A program made the translations under genes and the position numbers. From Larix kaempferi (Eukaryota; Streptophyta; Pinopsida; Pinales; Pinaceae), in NCBI GenBank assembly GCA_027924585.1, contig BSBM01000965.1:1860001-1924000 (forward strand): 64,000 bases of DNA, read 5' to 3'. The notes under the pieces were generated by a model. The model was not told the DNA's origin and ran no database searches. It worked only from the letters and a program-made list of their open reading frames with translations. Of the stretch, positions 55,897 to 64,000 are shown one piece after another. Each line of letters opens with the position of its first letter. The first letter of the stretch is position 1.

Positions 55897-57640
55897 TTGA
55901 AAGTGTCAATATCAACCTTTCTAAATTGCAAAAACAGGTTTTGAAAGTGGCAATATTGTCTTTGAAAAGTCTGTTTTTCAATTCAAATAGTGTGTTTTTT
56001 TACTACCTATGAACCTTAAAATTGCATTTTTTTGTTATAAAACTATGAATTTCAATTTAGAAAGTGTGAATTTCAAATCAAAAAATGCAAATTTTGATTT
56101 GAAAAGTGTGAATTTCAAATAAAAAAATGCAAAATTTGATTTGACAAGGCTGAATTTGAAATCAAATAATGAAAATTCTCATTTGGAAACTGTGAATTCA
56201 AAATTAAAAAATCCAATTTCTAATTTGAAATGTGTCGATTTCAAATCAAAAAATTCAAATTTTTATTTGAAAATTGCAATTTGCATTTGTAAATGTTCAA
56301 AATGTAAGGTGAAAAGTTATAAAAATGGTTGTCCCAACTTCCATTTTTCGACAAGAAGGACTAGCCGCCCCTTCTTTTCGTAGTTAGTTGTGAAAACATT
56401 TATCTAGCAATTCAACTATATTCATAATGGATAACACAAGAAGGATCGAGTGACCCTTCTTGCAGTGTCGAACTAATATGAAAATAATATTTGGAATAAA
56501 AGGGGTCTGTCGACCCTTTTGGGAGTGTCGAACTATTATAAAAATAATATTGGGAATAAGACGGGGCGGTCGACCCTTCAATTACGAGGGAATTGTAAAA
56601 ATAGAACACCTTGTAAGTTATAACATATAAAAATGGTTTCTGATGACTTTTGTCTTCGATCCTTGTTTTTCGACAAGAAGGATCGGTCGCCCCTTCTTTT
56701 CATAGTTAACTGTAAAAACATTTATCTAGCAATTCAGCTATATCCATAATGGATAACACAAGAAGGATCAAGCGACCATTCTTGCAATGTCGAACTAATA
56801 TGAAAATAATATTGGGAATAAGAAGGGTCGGTCAACCCTTTTGGGAGTGTCGAACTATTATAAAAATAATATTGGGAATAAGATGGGGAGGTCGACCCTT
56901 CAATTACGAGGGAATTGTAAAAATAGAACACCTTGTAAGTTATAATATATAAAAATGGTTTCTGATGACTTTTGTCTTCGATCCTTGTTTTTTGACAAGA
57001 AGGATCGGCCGCCCCTTCTTTTCGTAGTTAACTATGAAAACATTTATCTAGCAATTTAGCTATATCCATAATGGATAACAGAAGAAGGATCGCGCGACCC
57101 TTCTTGCAGTGTAGAACTAATATTAAAATAATATTGGGAATAAGAAGGGTCGGTTGACCCTTTTGGGAGTGTTGAAATATTATAAAAATAATATTGGGAA
57201 TAAGATGCGGTGGTCGACCCTTCAATTACGAGGGAATTATAAAAATAGAACACCTTGGAAGTTATATCATATAAAAATGGTTTGTCCCAACTTCCATTTT
57301 ACGACAAGAAGGATCGTTCGCCCCTTCTTTTCGTAATTAATTGTGAAAACATGTATCCAACAATTCAGCTATAGCCATAATGGAGAATGCAAGAAGGATT
57401 GACCGACCCTTCTTGTAGTGTCGAACTATTATGAAATGAATATTGGGAATAAGAAGGGTCGGACGACCCTTCATTTAGGAGGGAATTGTAACCATAGAAA
57501 ACCTTCGAGAAAGAGCAGCCGCTCTTTCTTTGAGAATATTTATACTTTCCAGCAAAGTCTTTAAAGCAAAAATTGTATAAATTTTGTTGTTAAAATGTTG
57601 ATATCTGCTATCGTAGTGTGACACATGGAACAATTTTATT
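55897..57640. repeat. R2: second copy of the palindrome-punctuated array
   Basis: Same order as R1: TTTGAAAGTGTCAATATCAACC start, roughly 44 bp minisatellite (about 56045-56290), then four large units (starting near 56310, 56625, 56940 and 57265) with 3, 3, 3 and 2 palindromic sub-repeats, and the same GAGAAAGAG-CTCTTTCT tail. Many palindromes are imperfect here (GGGTCTGTCGACCC, GGGGCGGTCGACCC). The tail has a 22-base duplication around ACATGGAACAATTTTATTGAG, absent from R1. Confidence 0.9.
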
Positions 57641-58396
57641 GAGACATGTGGCATATTTGATTTGGCACATTGAGTATAGTGAGGTTACTATTTTTTCGTT
57701 GATTTGGCACATTGAGTATAGCAAGGTTACTAATGCTGGTTTAACCACAACACAATCATGAAATGAAAATTCACTGATACTAGTTTTAAGGATTAGGCAC
57801 ATGCAAGATTACCTTGTAGTTGGAAATGCTAATTGAAAAATTAACATGAATTTATTAATTTATGTTAATCATTTGCAGAAATAGATAAATGTTTTAATTA
57901 AATAAATTCACTTCAAACATAAAAGACACACAGTTCATTTGTAAAGACAAATCCAAATTGTAGATCAATGTATGGATTATTGATTGCAAAAATTAAACAG
58001 TGTTCATAAACAATGTGGATGATTAATTGCAAAAATTAAACAGTGTTCATAGATAGTGTGGATTATTGATTGCTTATTTGGTAAAGTTTCGAGAACCTGA
58101 AACCCGCAACCCGCATTTTTGGATTGCGGATTTCAGGAACGTTGAATAAAGCAAGATTTTGAAGCTTGACCCCGAATCCTACATCCCGTAGGAGTAATCT
58201 CAGCCATTCGTTTCTTCCTAGGTCTACAGTCCAAATCTCATCAAGTCGAAAAAACCTTAAATAAATGATTTTTTTCTGATTTTTCACTATCATTTTTACT
58301 GTCGATTTTTAGGCTCCTACATGGATTTTACTGTTTATGGGTTGATTTTGACTGTCGTTTGTTTATTTATCAGAATTTCCTGAAACCTTCATTAGA
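57641..58396 (+). other. Region upstream of X3 (no gene)
   Basis: AT-rich. A duplicated segment (ATTGCAAAAATTAAACAGTGTTCAT, about 57983 and 58027) and a GTTTCGAGAACCTGAAACCC block near 58085. It lies where the X3 promoter should be, but I see no convincing TATA box or G-box, unlike X1. Confidence 0.5.
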
Positions 58397-59557
58397 ATGT
58401 CTCGAACTACCTGGTTCAAGGTACTATATAGGGATTCACTGACTAAGGATCCCAATTTTGACATTTTCTCAGACACCAATGAGAGGGTGACTGAGGATTA
58501 TCAAATGGACTGGGTGAAAATTTATTCAATCTTTGACAACGATGACCTTTCAGGCATCAAACAAGACCGAATAGCCTATGACAAAATTAAGGCTTCCCAA
58601 ATTCATGCCATTGCTGCTCACCCTTTCATCTTACCTTATACAGACCCTGTAAAAGGAATTGTTGAAAATGCCAATACCAAACACCGATCATTCAATGATT
58701 GCACAGGTTCGCAATTGACTACCTTTCACCTGGAGGTTTTTATTAGAGCTTTTTCTCTCAAGCCAGCTATACAAACCCTGAGTTCTGACTTTATTCAATC
58801 CTCCAAGACCAGAAATAATTTTGACGAGATGATGAAACCTAATAGTTTCGTGCCCAGGGTGGATGATCTCTATCCTATTATTTGGTTCAAGGAACCTTAC
58901 TCTTTACTCGCAGCCATACTTTGCAGGCTTTTTGGTCTCCCAAATTGTTCAGTTTTCAAGGCTAAATGGGCTCCCATAGCCCATCATGCATTAACAACAA
59001 GTGAATCCTTTCCCTGGGCATCCATCCTGTCATCAGAAATTAAGACACAAATTCAAAACTATCAAAAGGAACCCACCTCAAAGAAGCCACATTTTTATCT
59101 ATCAGCCTACATCCTTGATGTCTTTTGCACTGACTTTCAATATCCTAACTTGGGGTGGAATTGGACCCCTGAGGCTCCACCAGTTCATATATATCATTCT
59201 GCATTATGGGAAAGTAATTATCTACCCTTGCTTTATGAAATTTGTGACCACTTCATGGGTACCATTTATTTTAAATTATTTCACCAGGAAGCTCTTTCCT
59301 TCTCAGCAGATGCCAAAACCTTCATTACCACCATTAGGAACTGGTATGTTTATGAGTCTTTTGCATATATCAGAGTTTGGGGAAGTGACACTATTCACCT
59401 GTTTCCAATAATTGTACCTGACAGGTTAGTTATTCAAGAATTTTCCTATCAGACTGTCACTGCTGGAGTCTACAAGAAACTTACTGGTCCTAAAAAGAGA
59501 GGCTGGCCTAAGTTCTCTCTAAATCTTGGCCCACTAGTTATTCCTACTTCAACCTAG
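58397..59557 (+). CDS. X3 first part: conserved N-terminal domain related to X1
   Basis: 386 residues from ATG at 58397, ending at TAG. No named family is recognised. It shares with X1 (5111-6535) an I-x-x-Q helix at 214, HF at 232, NWYVYESFAYIRVWG at 315 (X1: DWFLSKDSTVIRLYG), QEF at 348 and FSLNLGPLVI at 373 (X1: YPFTLGPFTI). Also alike are RAFSL/RALQV near 116 and a Leu-rich helix near 170. The domain is intact, whereas everything downstream is broken, so either the stop is recent or this part stays under constraint. Function unknown; probably a retroelement accessory protein. Confidence 0.75.
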   Translation: MSRTTWFKVLYRDSLTKDPNFDIFSDTNERVTEDYQMDWVKIYSIFDNDDLSGIKQDRIAYDKIKASQIHAIAAHPFILPYTDPVKGIVENANTKHRSFNDCTGSQLTTFHLEVFIRAFSLKPAIQTLSSDFIQSSKTRNNFDEMMKPNSFVPRVDDLYPIIWFKEPYSLLAAILCRLFGLPNCSVFKAKWAPIAHHALTTSESFPWASILSSEIKTQIQNYQKEPTSKKPHFYLSAYILDVFCTDFQYPNLGWNWTPEAPPVHIYHSALWESNYLPLLYEICDHFMGTIYFKLFHQEALSFSADAKTFITTIRNWYVYESFAYIRVWGSDTIHLFPIIVPDRLVIQEFSYQTVTAGVYKKLTGPKKRGWPKFSLNLGPLVIPTST

Positions 59558-62069
59558 GCTAATGTACTTGGTGATCAGTTGGCTCCTTTGAAGTTGGGAA
59601 AAGCAGCCAAAAGAAAGCATGACCCCAAGAAATTCTTGGATGCACACTTCAAGCAATATCACAGGAAAATGGACTATGTCCATGAATATTTTCCAGATGA
59701 CTCTATCTATTGAGGGGTGAACGCCTTCCCTAAAGTGTTAGCAAGATCCAAGAGTTTGGATGAGCAGCGATAGATTATGGCATTTCAGAAAGAAATAAAA
59801 TCTCAGGTTTATGGGAAAAGAACCTTGGAGTTGAATATCACTGAATAGGTTAGAAGGAGCAGAGAACAAAAGCAAATACAGCTAGCCAATGCTCCCTTAA
59901 TTCTTACTTATACGGATGGAGACAAAGGTAAGAATCCCATGGAGGAACCTCCTCAGATTAAAACCACTGAGCAGGTTAAAGCCTTGTTGTAGACATCTCA
60001 TAATTTTCAACAACATTTGGCAAAATTGACTTCAGTGTTGGGTACCAAGACAGCTGAATCGCCCAAGGTTGCTATGAGTGTTCAAGTAACTGCTGCAGCT
60101 TCGCAACTAGTTGATGACTTGACAATGATTGAAGATAATCCTCCTAAGAGACAGAAAGTTCAGGTTTCCACATCTGAAGTTCCTACTATTGATTTCACTA
60201 ACAATGATGTAGAAGATGAGCCACAGGCTGCAGTTCAAGTGACTGAAGAAGTACCTAAAAAGGTAACTGACAAAGTTGTGGAAGAAGTCACTAGGGAAGT
60301 GATAGACAACTCACAGTCACTTACAGACCTGTCAGACAACATTGAAATGGACCATTCTGATCTTGATCAACCAATTTTGGAACTTACCTCTACTACCCTT
60401 GACATCATAGTTCCATCACTTTTGTTACCACCTATCCAGGATCTTTCTATTTTTCCTGTAGGGGAAATCCCACCACTCTCTATTTCACAGTTGTTTCACA
60501 CATTAACTCATAGGGCCACCCCTTTTCCTAGTAACTAAGTTTCTTTTTCCATTACTTCCTCTATACTTACAGAATCCCAGTCTTCGGTTGGCCTCCTGCA
60601 ATTAACAACATCTACTTCATCACTACCCACTGACAGAGATTCAGTCACAACTACTTCTTCATTACCATCAACTTCTAATGGTGACCAAGTTCTCCTTTTT
60701 GAAGCTATCACTTCAATCCTTTCTCCTACTATTCTCTCATCAATTCCTCAAATTGTTTCTACCCCTATGATTGTTCCTCAAGTTACCATGCCTATGACGA
60801 TGCCATGGCCACTCAAACTCCCTCATTGGTTTCAACAGAAAATGTTACTTCAGTCACTTCTGAAGTAATAATTGAATGGGAGGATGATGAAATAGTCCCT
60901 CTTGGACATTACTTCTACAGTAAGGATAATAAGGTAGTGGTAAAGAGGGGTAAGAAGAGAAGCATTGATAAAAAAGGCTTAGAAGTGTCTGTTCCTAACT
61001 AGATAGTCTGGGCTTAACAAGCTAGTAACCCTCAGATAGGGGCAATTGAGATAGCTACAGCCCTAGGGGCATTTGCAGGAGTAAACCTTGATTCAATAAA
61101 GGTTCTCAATAGAGAAATTAATCAGAAGAGGGAAGAAGTGGAGAAGCTTCAAGAAGAGCTAGAAAAGGCTAAAGAGGAACATCAAATTTATGTTGATGAT
61201 CTTAGAAGGATTTGGGAAGATAAGTTGGGATATGAGGAGCCCAAGAGCCAATATTTGCAGGTTGAACTTCAAAGGTTACAAGCTGAGAATTCTGCCAATG
61301 TTCAGCAAATTGCTTTATTGCAAAAACATTGTGAGGATGCAACTGCAAGTGCATCCTCTTCTACTTTCTTCAAGATGACATCTCAGGAATTCAAGGACTT
61401 GGCTTCTCAAGTCAATAAAGAGTATCACGAATACCAGGAAAAGTTGTTTTGCACATTGGATGAAATTAGAGAAACTCATATCACTTTTGCAAGATGCTTA
61501 GTGCCTTTGAAAGGCAGGAAGATAAAAGGATGGAGGCTTCCAAGGCATATGATAACATTGTTGAAAGGAAGAAGTACATCAAATACATTCCAAAAGGATT
61601 TCCCATGCTTAGCAGTTTTCAATTTAAGAAGATCAAAGGTGCATTGAATACTTGGTTGGAAATAAACGAATCAGTTGAAGATATTCTTAAAAAATCCCGA
61701 GCCATCTGTAGCAGGCAATGGTATGCAATAGATAATGTTATGTTGGCTCTCCAGTTGCCTTCCATGGAACTCATTGAAGATGCCTGTCCACCTAAATTGA
61801 AGATTGAGGAAGTTAAGCGTAAGTTTGATGAAGTTCAGCAGCAAATTCAGCTTCTAGAAGAAGTCAAGGTTGATGATGTGGAGAAGTTGATTAGGAATCT
61901 GGTCCTAGAACATAAGATCCAAGTCTACATCCGTATATGGCATAAGCTAGCAAAGAATGAGATGGAGACATTTGAATGCAATGCCCAGTTGGGACTCGAG
62001 TCAGCAAATTATCCTATGATAGATGAGCTGTTAGAGATTTGCAAATGGCAAGATGTCCTAGTACATTAG
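59558..62069 (+). pseudogene. X3 remainder: linker, coiled coil and C-terminal domain, frame-broken
   Basis: Continues in phase after the TAG at 59555, with four more in-frame stops before 60017, then an open stretch 60017-60538. A frameshift near 60800 leads to 60805-61002 and 61138-61500, and another near 61495 leads to the open 61494-62069. Order of parts: Lys-rich region, Val/Thr/Glu-rich low-complexity linker (KKVTDKVVEEVTREVID), Ser/Thr/Pro-rich stretch, acidic patch IIEWEDDEIVPLG, coiled coil (about 61090-61330) and a helical C-terminus. This is the X1 architecture. It ends at 62069, before a purine-rich GAAAAAGGGTGGATA near 62158 that may be a PPT. Confidence 0.7.
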
Positions 62070-62332
62070 GTTATTTTTTATTTTGTAATCCCTATTTTTT
62101 GTGGATCTCCATTTTTGTACCCTGTTGTAGTTCTTATTTAAGGACAAATGCCTCTTTTGAAAAAGGGTGGATAATTTTGGGATTGGGAATCAATAGGAGA
62201 CAACTGGGGATTCTCCATCTTACTGGATCTTTGTAATTTTGTTTGCAGAACTCATTAATGTTGGTTGTGGAGCAAGATCTTCTAGTCTCATAGATGATAT
62301 TGTATCAGCCGTGTTTGTACCCCAGTTTTATA
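62070..62332 (+). other. Sequence between X3 and Co2
   Basis: T-rich, then GAAAAAGGGTGGATAATTTT (about 62158), similar to the GCGAAAGGGTGATATCC after X1. It could be a PPT and the first part of a Gypsy 3' LTR cut by Co2. No gene. Confidence 0.4.
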
Positions 62333-62843
62333 TGATATGTAGGTGGACTGTACAGTCACCCCAGCGGGGGGGTGTGGGGGGGCATCTCCCCCCCACGGGG
62401 TTCCAGGGGGGACCATCCCCCCTGGCTGGGGGATCCGGGGGAAACGCCCCCGACGAAAATTTTGGGGGATGTTTTCGCCAGCTGTTTTGCGGGCCCATGG
62501 TTTTGGATATCCCGTGGTATTTTCCCATTGTATTTCCCTTATAAAATAAAGAAATTGTAATACGGCTAGGGTGGATGATGTATTAGGTTTTATGCATTGT
62601 AAAGATATCTGAGATCAAGAGAGAGACTGTGAAACAGAGAAGAGGAAGTGCAGCGGTTTTGTTGCAAGTTGTATCCCTTCACCTTGCTGGACGGTAATAA
62701 TAATAAGGACTGGAAAATTCAGTGTGGACGTAGCCCAAGTTGGGTGAACCACGATATATCTGTGTCTCTCTTGTAATGTGTATGTGTGATTATATTTGCA
62801 TTTCTGTTTATTGTTATTGCTCTGCGATCTTGTTTTTCTAACA
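62333..62843 (+). repeat. Co2 5' LTR (about 510 bp; left end approximate)
   Basis: Ends TTTTTCTAACA two bases before the PBS. A TATA box TATAAAAT lies at 62540-62547. The left end is put at a TG at 62333 or 62338, just before GGTGGACTGTACAGTC. U3 contains three perfect G/C hairpins (62374-62396, 62403-62425, 62436-62452). The other LTR is outside the window. Confidence 0.7.
62374..62452 (+). promoter_or_regulatory. Three consecutive G/C hairpins in Co2 U3
   Basis: Hairpin 1: arms GTGGGGGGG / CCCCCCCAC, loop CATCT. Hairpin 2: arms CCAGGGGGG / CCCCCCTGG, loop ACCAT. Hairpin 3: arms CGGGGG / CCCCCG, loop AAACG. All arms match perfectly and each loop is five bases. The runs could alternatively form G-quadruplexes. 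They lie about 90-165 bases upstream of the TATA box. Confidence 0.85.
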
Positions 62844-62845
62844 AT

Positions 62846-62858
62846 TGGTATCAGAGCC
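62846..62858 (+). other. Co2 primer binding site (tRNA-iMet)
   Basis: TGGTATCAGAGCC, an exact iMet complement, two bases after the LTR. Confidence 0.95.
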
Positions 62859-62918
62859 AAAGGTCTATTTGGCAGTTAAACCCACAGGAAGCTAGGGTTT
62901 CTGGTTCGAGTGGGAGCA

Positions 62919-64000
62919 ATGGCAGAAGAAGGAAAGTTTAAGGTCGAGAAGTTTAACGGCCAAAACTTCAGGTTATGGAAGATGCAAATGGAGGACTATC
63001 TGTACCAGAAGGATCTATTCCTACCGTTGGGAGGAAAAGCAAAGTAGCCGATGGCTATGAAGGACGAAGAATGGGAGGTTCTTGACAGAAAGGCTCTGGG
63101 AACAATACGGTTGAGCCTGGATTCGTTGGTGGCTTTCAATATCTCAAAAGAAACGACAACAGAGGGTTTGATGGGTGCATTGGGTAAGTTGTATGAAAAA
63201 CCCTCGGCCTCCAACAAGGTATTTCTAATGAAGCATTTATTTAATATGAAGATGTCTGAAGGTGGATTTGTTACTGATCATTTAAATGAGTTTAATACGG
63301 TTACAAATCAGCTAAGTTCTGTAAGTGTGAACTTTGATGATGAGGTTAGGGCTCTTCTAATCTTGTGTTCATTTCCAGAAAGCTGGAATAGCTTGGTCAT
63401 GGCTGTAAGTAAATCTGTCTCTAGTTCAAACACCTTGAAATTTGATGATGTTATTGGTGTTATTCTTAGCGAGGAAATGCGAAGAAAAAGCACAGGTGAG
63501 ACATCAGGTAATGCATTGACCATGGAGAGCAGGGGAAGACAAAAGGAGAGAGGAAAGAGCCAAGGTAATCATGGAAAGTCTAAAATGAGTAGATCCAAGT
63601 CCAGACTAGGAAAGATAGAGTGCTAGAACTGTGGAAAGAAAGGACATCTGAAGAAAGACTACAAATCTCTAAAGAAGAAAGGAGATGCACAGAAGGAAAC
63701 TACCCAGGAAGCAAATGTAGCAGGTGATGTGTTACAAGATGCTTTGATTCTTGCATTAGATAATACTAGTGATTATTGGGTAGTAGATTCAGGAGCTTCA
63801 TGTCATGCTACACCCCATAGGAAATACTTTCATGAGTATGTTCCTGGCGACTTTGGACATGTTTTATTGGGTAATGATGAGCCATGTAAAATTGTTGGAA
63901 TGGGTAAGGTATGGATAAAAGTTAAGAATGGAACTAATTGGTTGTTGAAAGAAGTTAGGCATATTCCTACTATGAAAAGAAATCTGATCTCAACAGGGCA
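62919..64000 (+). pseudogene. gag-pol: Co2 Gag and protease (runs off the window)
   Basis: One phase from ATG at 62919 to the window edge with TAG at 63045 and 63624. Gag: FKVEKFNGQNFRLWKMQMED, LYEKPSASNKVFLMKHLFNM, LILCSFPESWNSLVMAV. The zinc knuckle is damaged: the first TAG-containing box reads C-stop-NCGKKGHLKKDY, with the Trp codon turned to TAG and the last Cys to Tyr. Protease WVVDSGASCHATPHRKYF keeps D-S-G-A. This is the classic Copia order and likely Tork-like. Two stops make it non-functional. Integrase and RT lie outside. Confidence 0.92.

Noticed and set aside
58397-62843. X3 as part of a giant Co2 LTR
   Set aside because: Co2 has a normal-size LTR (TATA box, U3 hairpins, TG near 62333, CA at 62843), and X3 resembles X1, which is not linked to Copia.
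1-64000. Host genes, tRNA or rRNA
   Set aside because: I scanned for long non-retroelement frames and tRNA-like sequence and found only primer-site complements. The TGGTATCAGAGC sites are PBSs, not tRNA genes.

Overview
The window is plant nuclear DNA made almost entirely of nested, decaying LTR retrotransposons. I found no convincing host gene, tRNA or rRNA. Evidence for a plant: Ty1/Copia elements primed by initiator-Met tRNA (TGGTATCAGAGC), a Ty3/Gypsy element with a primer site matching plant tRNA-Asp, and Athila/Tat-like pol. The long LTRs, many-layered nesting and AT-rich decay suggest a large genome, perhaps a gymnosperm; that is a guess.

Layout. (1) 1-3294, minus: Gypsy element Gy1 (protease part, gag, PBS, probable 5' LTR). 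(2) 3329-6535, minus: X1, two reading frames in the same phase separated by one TAG, with its own promoter region up to about 7.48 kb. (3) 7483-10204, plus: 3' UTR, PPT and partial LTR of a Tat-like element, Tl1. (4) 10205-16819, minus, and 16820-23538, plus: Ka and Kb, two members of one Copia family, head to head. (5) 23539-27275, plus: Tl2, with 3' UTR, PPT, a 1.7 kb LTR, then a PBS and leader. (6) 27276-44653, minus: Gy2, an Athila/Tat-type Gypsy with a 784-codon extra frame (X2) ending 9 bases before its PPT. Its gag is split by a complete Copia element, Co1 (36768-42968, target duplication TTTCC). (7) 44654-46500 and 55897-57640: R1 and R2, two copies of an array built from palindromic GGTCG repeats. 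(8) 47254-53982, minus: Kc, a near-complete copy of the Ka/Kb family with 595 bp LTRs. (9) 58397-62069, plus: X3, a decayed long frame related to X1. (10) 62333-64000, plus: 5' end of another Copia, Co2, whose LTR carries three perfect G/C hairpins.

The most interesting content is not standard gag-pol. X1 and X3 share a roughly 390-residue N-terminal domain with collinear motifs at almost identical positions. In both it is followed by a low-complexity linker, a coiled coil and a helical C-terminus. X2 has the same overall layout. These look like accessory proteins carried by non-chromovirus Gypsy elements. The K Copia family carries an intron-like 410-422 bp interruption between integrase and reverse transcriptase in all three copies. 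Every element here has stops, frameshifts or truncations, so none looks autonomous as it stands; X1 is the best-preserved non-standard gene.
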